Shown here: piece after piece, positions 1-8,849 of the stretch
Layout of the letters: the number at the start of each line of letters is the position of its first letter
Numbering within the stretch: position 1 is the first letter of the stretch
Origin: Hyunsoonleella ulvae
Lineage (GTDB): Bacteria > Bacteroidota > Bacteroidia > Flavobacteriales > Flavobacteriaceae
Assembly: GCF_016827605.1 (NCBI RefSeq)
Contig: NZ_JAEPJQ010000001.1
Coordinates: 930,001 to 994,000, forward strand
Direction of reading: 5' to 3'
DNA: 64,000 nt
The notes under the pieces: model-generated
Seen by the model: the letters and a program-made list of their open reading frames with translations, nothing else
The model's database searches: none
Told to the model about the DNA's origin: nothing
Made by a program: the position numbers and the translations under genes

Positions 1-3000
1 TGTAATAGCTGTAGTGTTAGGGTTTCCTGCATTAGGAGTTTGATATACTCTTACTGTTACCGCTGTTCTTACCGAAGACTCACATGTAGTACCTGCAATA
101 TCGGTTTGAGATGCGTAATATATTGTATTATCAACTAAGGTGTCTCCGTTAGAAAGTAAGTTTCCACCAGTTAAAGCGTCATACCATCTAATATCTGTCC
201 CAGTAGCTACTAAATCCCCTATTGTAGCACTATCACAAAATTCTTGAGTTGCTGAAGCCGTTGGAGCTGAAATATCATTTATAACGATACTCACGGTTAT
301 ATTAACATCATCACAACTTCCAATAGCATCTACATCGTAAGTAAAATTATATGTTCCTACTGTAAGACCATCAATAGTTACTATATTTCCTGTAAGCGCC
401 CCTGTAGTATCATCATCGTTCCAACTTCCTATTTGATCTTCATCCGCTAATAAATCGAATAGATCATAGGTTTGCCCTGTAGTAACTTCTGAGACACAAA
501 ACTCTACAGGTGTATTTGCAGTTCCTGATTCTGGAGCGTCTTCCACTGTAACTGTTACGGTTGAACTATTTGTACATGTATTTACATCTGTAATAGTATA
601 TGTAAAACTGTATGTCCCTATGACCAACTGTGTTAAATCTACATCACTTCCTGTTAAAGCACCTGTTGTATCATCATCTGTCCAAGTACCTCCTGCGTTT
701 TCTCCTGTTAACTGACCGAATAGATCTAAAGGCGAATTTGCAACCAATTCGTTTTCACAAAATGTGGCGGGAGATGGTGTACCTGTATTTGGTAATGGGT
801 TGATAATTACCTGAACCGTTACTAATGGGTCATCACAACTTCCTATAGCATCCACATCAAAAGTATAATTATACGTTCCTGACATCAGCCCAGATAAATC
901 CACTGTATTTGGGGTTGTGGCTCCTGTATTGTCTGTACCCACATACCAAGTTCCTGTTTGATCTTCATTCTCTAACAAATCGAATAAATCATAACTTGAT
1001 GGGGCTGATCCTTCACAAAACTCTGGGAAAGCAGCAACTGGTGTTCCTGATTCTGGAGCATCCTCAATTGTAATAACTACTGTTGTACTATTTGTACAAT
1101 TATTTACATCTGTAATGGTGTAAGTAAAGTTATAGCTCCCTATAGCTAATACTGTCAAATCTACATCGCTTCCTGTTAAAGCGCCTGTTGTATCATCATC
1201 TGTCCAAGTACCTCCTGCGTCTTCTCCTGTTAACTGACCGAATAAGTCTAAAGGCGAATTTGCTACTACATCATTTTCACAAAATGTAGCAGGCGATGGT
1301 GTACCTGTATTTGGTAATGGGTTGATAATTACCTGAACCGTTACCAATGGGTCATCACAACTCCCTATAGCGTCCACATCAAAAGTATAATTATACGTTC
1401 CTGACATCAGCCCAGATAAATCTACAGTATTTGGAGTTGTGGCTCCTGTATTGTCTGTACCCACATACCATGTTCCTGTTTGATCTTCACTCTCTAACAA
1501 ATCGAATAAATCATAACTTGACGGTGCTGATCCTTCACAAAACTCTGGGAAAGTAGCTACTGGTGTTCCTGATTCTGGAGCATCTTCAATTGTAATTGAT
1601 ATTTGCTCAGCGTCTGTACATGTACCGTTATCTATTGTATATGTAAACAAATAAGGGCTACCCGCTACTGTAAAACTTGTAATGTCTATAGGATTAGTTA
1701 CTGTGGTATCGGCAGCATCCGTCCATGTACCAGAATTATTATCTTGAGAACCATCTAAGGCATCAAATAAATTAAATGGCGAGTTTCCTGTTAAATCATT
1801 TTCACAAAATGTTTGATTTACTGCATTTCCAGCATCTGGATCTGCCAAAACAATAACCTGAACCGTAGTAGATACTTCCGGACAGGGATTTGGTAACAGA
1901 TTGTGCGTATAGGTAAAATTATAAGTACCAGGTGTAAAAGCTCCCGTAGTTAAATCTATTGGAGATGTTACCACTGGATCTGTACTTGATGTACCTTGTG
2001 TCCATTGCCCTCCTATATCTTCATTATCCAATAATGAAAATAAATCTAAATCAGTTGGTAAGCCAGATTCACAATATGAAGCAGGGTTAGCTGCTGATGG
2101 CGTTCCCGAACTAAATGTTTCAAAAATCTGTATTGTTACTGTTGCGACTGCATCTGGACAAGCTCCAGTACTTGGAACTGTGTATGTAAATATGTAAGTA
2201 CCAGCTGCTAATGCTGATATGTTTACTGTACCTCTAAAACCATTTGTAGTTGTTAAAGGTCCTGCCCATGTACCTGTGTTATCGGGTGTTCCTCCCAATT
2301 CATCAAATAAATCAAAAGCCCCTGGTAAGCTATCATCACAATACTCTAAACTTGATGAGCTTCCTGCTTCTGTTGGTGTATCAATATTTACCGTAACCGC
2401 TACTGGATTACTTACACAAAATATATCATCTACCTGAACATAATATGTATTACCATCTACTAACGGTGTTGTTGATGATAAGGCTGGTGGTATTGGGTCG
2501 CCAGAACCATCTAAACTGTCATACCATAGAAAATTTGTTGATGCTGTTCCTGGATCTAAATTTCCAACCTGTGGATTAGTATCAGCACAAAATTCTTGAG
2601 GTGTGGCTGGCGTAGGATCAGTTGGCGCTGTAAAGACACCTACTTGACCTATTTCAATTTGACTTCTACAGCCTCCATTATCCACAAAAACAATATAGTA
2701 GTTTGAGGCTCCAACGGGAATAGCATCTGTTGGATTGGCTTGATTCGTTAAATCGAAATCATTATACACTTCAACTGCGCCTCCTGAAGGAATACTCCCC
2801 AGAAGCACATCATCAATATAGGTTTGGATTGTGGCACTTTCGTTACTACAATAAATACGATCAAGATTTTCTCCAGAAGGATTTACTTGAAAGTCAATTG
2901 TAATAAACGGTCTAACGACACATGAACCAGAATTATCATCAGCATAATATGTGCCCTCTGTTACAAGTTGATTAATGTTAAAAGGTGTACCCCCTGTAGG

Positions 3001-3207
3001 CACATCGTACCATACTATACCATCGCCATTATCTGTGGCAAGCGTATTTAAATCACTAAATGTATAGCCAGAGGCATCACATATTGGAGGAGGGTTTGGA
3101 TCGCTTATTGTGGGACATTGCGCAGTCATGGAAAATGACACTAACAAAAACAATAAACTAAAGTATATACCTAAGTATATATTCTTTGAGGTAGGTTTGT
3201 TTTTCAT
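1..3207 (-). CDS. Large secreted repeat protein, adhesin-like (3' end outside window)
   Basis: The frame is open from an ATG at 3205-3207 to the left edge, 1,069 codons without a stop, so the gene is partial. It opens with a signal peptide (lysines, a Leu/Phe core, then SMTAQC at about residues 24-29). It continues as Cys-containing beta-sandwich-like units of about 85 residues, with recurring motifs such as SYDLFDLLE, GTW and YNFTYTI followed by C and VVITI. Near the left edge the motif CESSVRTAVTVRV appears, typical of Ig-like domains in Bacteroidota gliding and T9SS type B cargo proteins. I infer a cell-surface adhesin or matrix protein. The secretion signal would lie in the missing C-terminus, so the T9SS assignment is inference. 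Confidence 0.75.
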   Translation of the reverse strand, partial: MKNKPTSKNIYLGIYFSLLFLLVSFSMTAQCPTISDPNPPPICDASGYTFSDLNTLATDNGDGIVWYDVPTGGTPFNINQLVTEGTYYADDNSGSCVVRPFITIDFQVNPSGENLDRIYCSNESATIQTYIDDVLLGSIPSGGAVEVYNDFDLTNQANPTDAIPVGASNYYIVFVDNGGCRSQIEIGQVGVFTAPTDPTPATPQEFCADTNPQVGNLDPGTASTNFLWYDSLDGSGDPIPPALSSTTPLVDGNTYYVQVDDIFCVSNPVAVTVNIDTPTEAGSSSSLEYCDDSLPGAFDLFDELGGTPDNTGTWAGPLTTTNGFRGTVNISALAAGTYIFTYTVPSTGACPDAVATVTIQIFETFSSGTPSAANPASYCESGLPTDLDLFSLLDNEDIGGQWTQGTSSTDPVVTSPIDLTTGAFTPGTYNFTYTHNLLPNPCPEVSTTVQVIVLADPDAGNAVNQTFCENDLTGNSPFNLFDALDGSQDNNSGTWTDAADTTVTNPIDITSFTVAGSPYLFTYTIDNGTCTDAEQISITIEDAPESGTPVATFPEFCEGSAPSSYDLFDLLESEDQTGTWYVGTDNTGATTPNTVDLSGLMSGTYNYTFDVDAIGSCDDPLVTVQVIINPLPNTGTPSPATFCENDVVANSPLDLFGQLTGEDAGGTWTDDDTTGALTGSDVDLTVLAIGSYNFTYTITDVNNCTNSTTVVITIEDAPESGTPVAAFPEFCEGSAPSSYDLFDLLENEDQTGTWYVGTDNTGATTPNTVDLSGLMSGTYNYTFDVDAIGSCDDPLVTVQVIINPLPNTGTPSPATFCENELVANSPLDLFGQLTGENAGGTWTDDDTTGALTGSDVDLTQLVIGTYSFTYTITDVNTCTNSSTVTVTVEDAPESGTANTPVEFCVSEVTTGQTYDLFDLLADEDQIGSWNDDDTTGALTGNIVTIDGLTVGTYNFTYDVDAIGSCDDVNITVSIVINDISAPTASATQEFCDSATIGDLVATGTDIRWYDALTGGNLLSNGDTLVDNTIYYASQTDIAGTTCESSVRTAVTVRVYQTPNAGNPNTTAIT
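541..1062 (-). repeat. 522-bp tandem coding repeat, copy 1
   Basis: Matches the adjacent 1063-1584 at a constant offset of 522 bp (174 codons) with few differences. For example, the segment at 779-800 recurs at 1301-1322. Each unit encodes two beta-sandwich modules. The high nucleotide identity suggests recent duplication or gene conversion inside the adhesin-like gene. Confidence 0.8.
1063..1584 (-). repeat. 522-bp tandem coding repeat, copy 2
   Basis: Second copy of the 174-codon unit, in the same reading frame as copy 1. Partial and more diverged half units lie on both sides (about 240-540 and after 1584), so the array is longer than the two near-identical copies. Confidence 0.8.
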
Positions 3208-3379
3208 TTTAAATGGTTAAAAATCATATTTAATAGCAAGGAAACTTTAATGATGATATTTATAAGCAAATTTTCATCTTAATATTTTTCCGACTGCAAT
3301 TTAACTGATTTTTTTGTATTTCATCGATTTTTAATGATAAATTTTACTTTTTATCGAAAAAAATAACCACTTAAACTGA

Positions 3380-3405
3380 AAAACCCGCCTAAATAGGCGG
3401 GTTTT
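3380..3405 (-). terminator. Intrinsic terminator after coxA
   Basis: Perfect 11-bp stem (AAAACCCGCCT with its complement) and a 4-nt loop, 24 bp past the coxA stop codon. The A/T-rich flanks give a U-rich tail when read from the minus strand. It closes the respiratory operon. Confidence 0.85.
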
Positions 3406-3428
3406 AACGTAAGATATTTTTTATTTAT

Positions 3429-5219
3429 TTAATGCTGTAGCTCTTCTTCTCCGTCTTTTAGAGGTATATTTTGAGGTACGAAGTCTTCATCATGTCCTGG
3501 TTTACTATAATCGTATGCCCAACGGTGTACGTGTGGAATCTCTCCTGGCCAGTTACCATGTATGTGCTCTACTGGTGCTGTCCATTCTAAGGTTGTAGAC
3601 CTCCATGGGTTTTGAACAGCTTTCTTTCCAAAGAATATACTAGCGAAGAAATTGTATAAATAAACAATTTGTACAACACCTCCAACTAAGGCAAATATAG
3701 TGATGATAACATTTACATTGGCTACATCATCAAATAACGGGAAGTTACTGTTTGTGTAATATCGTCGTGGTAATCCTGCCATGCCAATGAAATGCATCGG
3801 AAAAAATACACCATAAGCACAAACTGCCGTTACCCAAAAGTGAATATAACCTAAGTTTTTGTTAAGCATTTTACCAAACATTCTGGGAAACCAATGATAA
3901 ATACCTGCGAACATCCCATATAAAGCCGATATACCCATTACTAAATGGAAGTGTGCCACAACGAAATAAGTATCATGAACATTAATATCAAGCGCACTAT
4001 CTCCTAAAATAATACCTGTTAGTCCTCCAGTAATAAATGTAGACACAAAGCCTATAGAGAATAACATTGCTGGATTCATCTGTAAATTACCTTTCCAAAT
4101 GGTGGTTATCCAGTTAAAGGCTTTTACTGCTGATGGTATGGCAATTAATAGCGTTGTAAATGTAAATACCGATCCTAAAAATGGATTCATTCCTGACACG
4201 AACATGTGGTGCCCCCATACTATTGTAGATAAGAACGCAATTGCCAAAATAGAGGCTATCATGGCACGATAACCAAAAATTGGTTTACGTGAATTGGATG
4301 CCATAATTTCAGAAACCAGTCCCATCGCAGGTAATATCACGATGTATACCTCTGGGTGTCCTAAAAACCAAAATAAGTGTTCGAACAAAACAGGTGATCC
4401 TCCTTGATAGTGTAATACTTCTCCTTGTATAAATATATCTGATAAGAAGAATGATGTTCCAAAACTTCTATCCATAATTAACAATAGTGCCGCAGATAAT
4501 AACACAGGGAATGAGATAATACCTATTACTGCTGTGATAAAAAAGGCCCATATTGTTAATGGAAGTCTGGTCATAGACATCCCTTTAGTACGTAAGTTTA
4601 TTACTGTAACAACATAATTTAATGATCCAAGTAAAGATGAAGCAATAAATATTGCCATTGAGACCAACCATAGCGTCATACCCATACCTGAACCTCCTTG
4701 TGCTAATGGTAAAGCACTTAATGGCGGATATATAGTCCATCCAGCTGCTGCAGGTCCTGCCTCAACAAACAGAGAAATTACCATGATAACACTAGATAAA
4801 AAGAATAACCAATAGGAAACCATATTTAAGAATCCTGAGGCCATATCTCGTGCTCCAATTTGTAACGGAATTAATAGGTTACTAAATGTACCACTTAACC
4901 CTGCAGTTAAAACGAAGAACACCATTATAGTACCATGTATCGTAACTAACGCTAAATATATATCGGCATCCATAACACCATCAGGTGCCCACTTGCCTAA
5001 TAATGCTTCAAAAAGCACATTAGGTTCTTCTGGCCATGCGATTTGCATACGGAACATTAAAGACATCATTACACCAATAACTCCCATAATTGTACCTGTA
5101 ATAAGGTACTGCTTAGCAATCATTTTATGGTCTTGACTAAATATATATTTAGTTATAAACGTTTCTTTATGATGATGTCCGTGGTCGTCGTGAGCGTGAG
5201 TATCTGCGTGTGCTGACAT
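3429..5219 (-). CDS. coxA: Cytochrome c oxidase subunit I (caa3/A-type)
   Basis: Heme-copper oxidase catalytic subunit of the inner membrane: it reduces O2 to water and pumps protons. The expected ligands are visible: His95 and His425 for low-spin heme a, His423 for heme a3, and His288, His337 and His338 for CuB. Tyr292 lies in HPEVY, the cross-linking tyrosine arrangement of A-type enzymes. The 596-residue length suits a subunit with about twelve helices plus extensions. Residues 4-17 form a histidine-rich N-terminus (HADTHAHDDHGHHH). It is the last gene of the operon, 27 bp after coxB, and is followed by a strong terminator. Confidence 0.97.
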   Translation of the reverse strand: MSAHADTHAHDDHGHHHKETFITKYIFSQDHKMIAKQYLITGTIMGVIGVMMSLMFRMQIAWPEEPNVLFEALLGKWAPDGVMDADIYLALVTIHGTIMVFFVLTAGLSGTFSNLLIPLQIGARDMASGFLNMVSYWLFFLSSVIMVISLFVEAGPAAAGWTIYPPLSALPLAQGGSGMGMTLWLVSMAIFIASSLLGSLNYVVTVINLRTKGMSMTRLPLTIWAFFITAVIGIISFPVLLSAALLLIMDRSFGTSFFLSDIFIQGEVLHYQGGSPVLFEHLFWFLGHPEVYIVILPAMGLVSEIMASNSRKPIFGYRAMIASILAIAFLSTIVWGHHMFVSGMNPFLGSVFTFTTLLIAIPSAVKAFNWITTIWKGNLQMNPAMLFSIGFVSTFITGGLTGIILGDSALDINVHDTYFVVAHFHLVMGISALYGMFAGIYHWFPRMFGKMLNKNLGYIHFWVTAVCAYGVFFPMHFIGMAGLPRRYYTNSNFPLFDDVANVNVIITIFALVGGVVQIVYLYNFFASIFFGKKAVQNPWRSTTLEWTAPVEHIHGNWPGEIPHVHRWAYDYSKPGHDEDFVPQNIPLKDGEEELQH

Positions 5220-5246
5220 AATCTTATATCGTTTTTCTTTTTTGTA

Positions 5247-6320
5247 TTAGTTAATTAAAGAGTTTTTGAATTCTTTTTGCTCTTTTATCCAAGCTTCATA
5301 TTCTTCTTGTGTTTCTACCACAATTTTCATCTGCATGTTGTAATGCGATTTTCCACAAATCTTATTACATATTAAAAGATAGTCAAACTCATAGGGTTCT
5401 AGAGCATCTTCGCCTTTAGCGGTTAATGCTTTACTTTTTTCTAATCGTATGTTATTGATGTTCTTAACCTTATCCTGCATTTCAGGGGTTTGTCTCATCT
5501 CTACAGTAGTAACTGTTGGCGTAAATCCAAACTGGGTAATCATACCTGGCACGCAGTTCATTTGTGCCCTAAAATGTGGCATGTAAGCTGAGTGCAGTAC
5601 ATCTTGAGATCGCATTTTAAACAATACTGGTCTTCCTACTGGTAAGTGTAATTCTGTAGTTATAATATCATCCTGTGCATTTGGATCTGCTTCATCTAAA
5701 CCTAAAATATTTGCACGGTCTATGTCAATTAATCTAACATTAGCTTTTCCTAAAGTATTGTCTGCACCAGCATATCTTGCTTTCCAGTTAAATTGCTGAG
5801 CATATAATTCTACAACTAATGGATCATCACTCTCATCTACACCCATAATATTAATCCAAGTGTTTAACCCGTATATAATTAAACCAGCCAATACGATAAC
5901 TGGAATAATGGTCCAAATGAACTCTAATTTATTGTTGTCTGCAAAGAATAAAGCTTTCTTTCCTTTCTCTCCTTTGTATTTAAACGCAAAATAGTGTAGT
6001 AAAAACTGTGTTACTGTTTGTACAAAGAAAATGATAACTAAAGAGATAACCATTAAATTATCTATAGTAGGGCCATGCGCTGAAGCCGAATTAGATAATA
6101 AAGGTAAATCTCCCCATTTAACACAACTTATAATGGTTATTACATAGATGAAAGCTAAAAAGCCCATCATTAAGTATCCATTTATGGTATTATCCTTATC
6201 TGTAGCAACACCAGCAATGGCGTTTTCGTTTTTAGCTTGGGCTAAGTCGAAAATTTTAACCATTTGCCAAATGGCAATTAAAATAAATACTAAAACTATA
6301 ATTGTTAATAAAGCAGTCAT
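5247..6320 (-). CDS. coxB: Cytochrome c oxidase subunit II (CuA)
   Basis: Carries the CuA centre that accepts electrons from cytochrome c and passes them to subunit I. The C-terminal periplasmic cupredoxin domain contains CNKICGKSHYNM, which supplies the two Cys, the His and the Met, together with an upstream HSAYMPHF histidine motif. The N-terminal half has three hydrophobic stretches, one more than the usual two, as is often seen in Bacteroidota. There is no fused cytochrome c domain, so the donor is probably one of the monoheme cytochromes encoded upstream. It sits 30 bp after actF. Confidence 0.95.
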   Translation of the reverse strand: MTALLTIIVLVFILIAIWQMVKIFDLAQAKNENAIAGVATDKDNTINGYLMMGFLAFIYVITIISCVKWGDLPLLSNSASAHGPTIDNLMVISLVIIFFVQTVTQFLLHYFAFKYKGEKGKKALFFADNNKLEFIWTIIPVIVLAGLIIYGLNTWINIMGVDESDDPLVVELYAQQFNWKARYAGADNTLGKANVRLIDIDRANILGLDEADPNAQDDIITTELHLPVGRPVLFKMRSQDVLHSAYMPHFRAQMNCVPGMITQFGFTPTVTTVEMRQTPEMQDKVKNINNIRLEKSKALTAKGEDALEPYEFDYLLICNKICGKSHYNMQMKIVVETQEEYEAWIKEQKEFKNSLIN

Positions 6321-6350
6321 TGTTATCAGTCGTCTTTATTTATATCTTAA

Positions 6351-7721
6351 TTAATAATGAAAATCTTCACTTTCTTTTCTAAATGGGTACCCTTTTACCA
6401 GTAGAGGTGCTTTTGTTAATGCAGTGAATACTACAAAAATAAATAGTCCTGCGAATAGTAATATTGACCCTATTTCTGGAATACCTATAAACCATCTATC
6501 TCCAACGGTTGCTGGCATAATCATATTGAATATGTCAATATAGTGTCCAAATAGAATCACTAAACCTGTCATTACAACAAACCAAGGAATACGTTTGTAA
6601 TCTGCATTCATCAACATCAATATTGGGAAAACAAAATTTAAAACTACCATACCTAAGAACGGTAATTTGTAATCATTGAAACGTGAGATGAAGTACGTTA
6701 CTTCTTCCGGAATATTAGAGTACCAAATCAACATGAATTGAGAGAACCATAGGTAGGTCCAGAAAATACTCATCGCAAACATAAACTTAGCTACATCATG
6801 TAAGTGATTTTCATTTACAAACTCTAAATATCCTCTAGATTTTAAGTAAATAGAAATTAATGCAATTACTGTAATTCCACTCACAAACATACTAGCGAAT
6901 ACGTACCAACCAAATAGTGTTGAGAACCAGTGAGGGTCTACACTCATAATCCAATCCCAAGACATCATAGATTCTGTGTAAATAAAGAATACTAAAAATG
7001 CTGCAGATATGCGAAATGACTTTTTGAAGTAACTTTTATCTTCTGCCGTATCTTGAGCTATAGAAAATTTACGAGAAAAATGTCTGTACGCTACCCAACC
7101 TGCTATGAATATTACGCCTCGAATGGCAAATCCTGTAAGGTTTAACCACCCTGATTTACCTTGTATTAATTTATCGTGAGCTACTACATCTGGATCCATC
7201 CAAATAAATAAATTGTAATGTCCTATAGTACCAGAAGCAATAGCTATTAAAAGTACTATTACAGCACCTGGTAATAAATAAGCTGTAATACCTTCCATTA
7301 CCCTAAACAGTACAGGAGACCATCCTGCTTGAGATGCAATTTGTATGGCGTAAAACGCTAAACACCCCAATGCAATCATCATAAAGAAAAATGCTGCAAC
7401 GTAAAGTGCTGCCCAGGGTCTATTCGCTATTTGATGCATGACATGCTCAACATGTTTTTTGTGAGCATCTTCTCCTCCATGGGCATCGTTATTACCGTGG
7501 TTGTTTCCATGAGTATCAGCTACTGCATGTGTGTCGTGACCAGAAGTTGCATGAGACGCTTCTTCTCCATGTCCCCCTCCATGATGCTCTTCATGTTCAA
7601 GTAAGGTTTCAACTTCTTCAAAAGATTTATGAGATGTCATAAAACCATATCCTACTCCTAATATTCCAAGTACTACTAGGATAATAGAAAATGTCTTTAA
7701 TTTATTTGAAAATGTATACAT
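6351..7721 (-). CDS. actF: Alternative complex III subunit ActF (quinol:cytochrome c oxidoreductase)
   Basis: Polytopic membrane subunit of the NrfD-related family that, with ActC, forms the membrane core of alternative complex III. About ten hydrophobic helices follow an N-terminal anchor at residues 10-28. Residues 43-96 are an unusually histidine-rich and acidic linker (14 His in 54 residues) between the first helix and the core. This could bind metal or simply be a flexible spacer; the sequence does not decide. Position between actE and coxB and the family order support the call. Confidence 0.9.
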   Translation of the reverse strand: MYTFSNKLKTFSIILVVLGILGVGYGFMTSHKSFEEVETLLEHEEHHGGGHGEEASHATSGHDTHAVADTHGNNHGNNDAHGGEDAHKKHVEHVMHQIANRPWAALYVAAFFFMMIALGCLAFYAIQIASQAGWSPVLFRVMEGITAYLLPGAVIVLLIAIASGTIGHYNLFIWMDPDVVAHDKLIQGKSGWLNLTGFAIRGVIFIAGWVAYRHFSRKFSIAQDTAEDKSYFKKSFRISAAFLVFFIYTESMMSWDWIMSVDPHWFSTLFGWYVFASMFVSGITVIALISIYLKSRGYLEFVNENHLHDVAKFMFAMSIFWTYLWFSQFMLIWYSNIPEEVTYFISRFNDYKLPFLGMVVLNFVFPILMLMNADYKRIPWFVVMTGLVILFGHYIDIFNMIMPATVGDRWFIGIPEIGSILLFAGLFIFVVFTALTKAPLLVKGYPFRKESEDFHY

Positions 7722-7741
7722 ATCTATATAATCTTATCTTC

Positions 7742-8296
7742 TTACTTTTCTAAATCTACTTTTAACTTTAAAACGTAAGCCACTACTTGCCAACGCTCTT
7801 CTTCGTTTAATTGATTTGCGTAGCTTCCCATAGAGTTTTTACCGTAATAAATTGTATGATAAATACTTCCTTCGTTTATGGCTCTACCTGCATCATCATA
7901 ACTAGGAATACCTAATATCTTTTCACGCTTTACCAATTTGCCTTGTCCGTTACCTTTATTGCCATGGCATATACCACAATAAATTTCATATAATTCTTTG
8001 CCTCTTTCCAAATCTACAGCTGTAGAATCTAAAGGACTTTTTAAGGTTGCCTTTGCTAAATCATAACCTTCGGTAGAATTTTCAATATCAAATGGAATAT
8101 ATCCTCTTGGAATACTCCCAGGAGCAGGCGTTCTGGCCTCCATTCCGTTTTCAAACATTTGGTTTTCTCCGTAAGTTTCATAACCAGCAGATTCATACAT
8201 ATTAGGCATAAATTGATAGTTTGGTGCAGAATCTTTTTTACAAGATACAGCCACAAACACTACTGCTATTACCAAAATTTTAATTAAGCTCTTCAT
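7742..8296 (-). CDS. actE: Alternative complex III subunit ActE, monoheme cytochrome c lipoprotein
   Basis: Small c-type cytochrome with one heme site, CGICH, at about residues 107-111, and a C-terminal helix with the usual cytochrome c pattern (EEERWQVVAYV). The N-terminus is a lipoprotein signal ending VAVSC, so the protein is probably anchored through Cys19 on the periplasmic side. In alternative complex III, ActE takes part in the heme wire to the oxidase. The gene is 9 bp from actD, as expected for a co-translated subunit. Confidence 0.92.
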   Translation of the reverse strand: MKSLIKILVIAVVFVAVSCKKDSAPNYQFMPNMYESAGYETYGENQMFENGMEARTPAPGSIPRGYIPFDIENSTEGYDLAKATLKSPLDSTAVDLERGKELYEIYCGICHGNKGNGQGKLVKREKILGIPSYDDAGRAINEGSIYHTIYYGKNSMGSYANQLNEEERWQVVAYVLKLKVDLEK

Positions 8297-8305
8297 AAAA
8301 CTATA

Positions 8306-8839
8306 TTAATGCGCTTCTTTGTCTACTATATTAATTTCTACTGCTCCAGTCTCAGCTAATAAGCTTTGCAGCTCATTTTCATTACCATGTACAGCAATTT
8401 CCATTAAGAAATGATCATCTGTTGTTCTAGGATCTGGATTTTCAGCTTTTTTAAATGGCCACATTCTACTTCTTAAATAAAATGTTATTACCATTAAATG
8501 TGCAGCAAAAAATACCGTTAGCTCAAACATAATTGGAACAAAAGCTGGCATGTTTTCTATATAACTAAAGCTTGGTTTTCCTCCAATATTTTGTGGCCAA
8601 TCTTTAATCATAATAAAATTCATCATTACAATTGCAACTGTTAACCCTACTAGACCATACATAAATGCTGTAATTGCAATTCGAGTTGGTTCTAGTCCCA
8701 TAGCTTTGTCTAAACCATGTACTGGAAATGGTGTATATATTTCTTCAATATGATGTTTTTCTGACTTTACCTTTTTAACGGCAGACATTAATACATCATC
8801 ATCAGTATAGATAGCGTGAATAACTTTTGAAGCTTCCAT
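8306..8839 (-). CDS. actD: Alternative complex III subunit ActD (DUF3341)
   Basis: 177-residue membrane protein with two hydrophobic helices (about residues 55-77 and 100-122) and soluble ends. The motif YTPFPVHGLDKAMGL before the first helix is characteristic of the DUF3341 family. It is a structural membrane subunit of alternative complex III that packs near ActC and ActF; no redox cofactor is expected. The gene lies 10 bp downstream of actC. Confidence 0.92.
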   Translation of the reverse strand: MEASKVIHAIYTDDDVLMSAVKKVKSEKHHIEEIYTPFPVHGLDKAMGLEPTRIAITAFMYGLVGLTVAIVMMNFIMIKDWPQNIGGKPSFSYIENMPAFVPIMFELTVFFAAHLMVITFYLRSRMWPFKKAENPDPRTTDDHFLMEIAVHGNENELQSLLAETGAVEINIVDKEAH

Positions 8840-8849
8840 TGACTCTATT

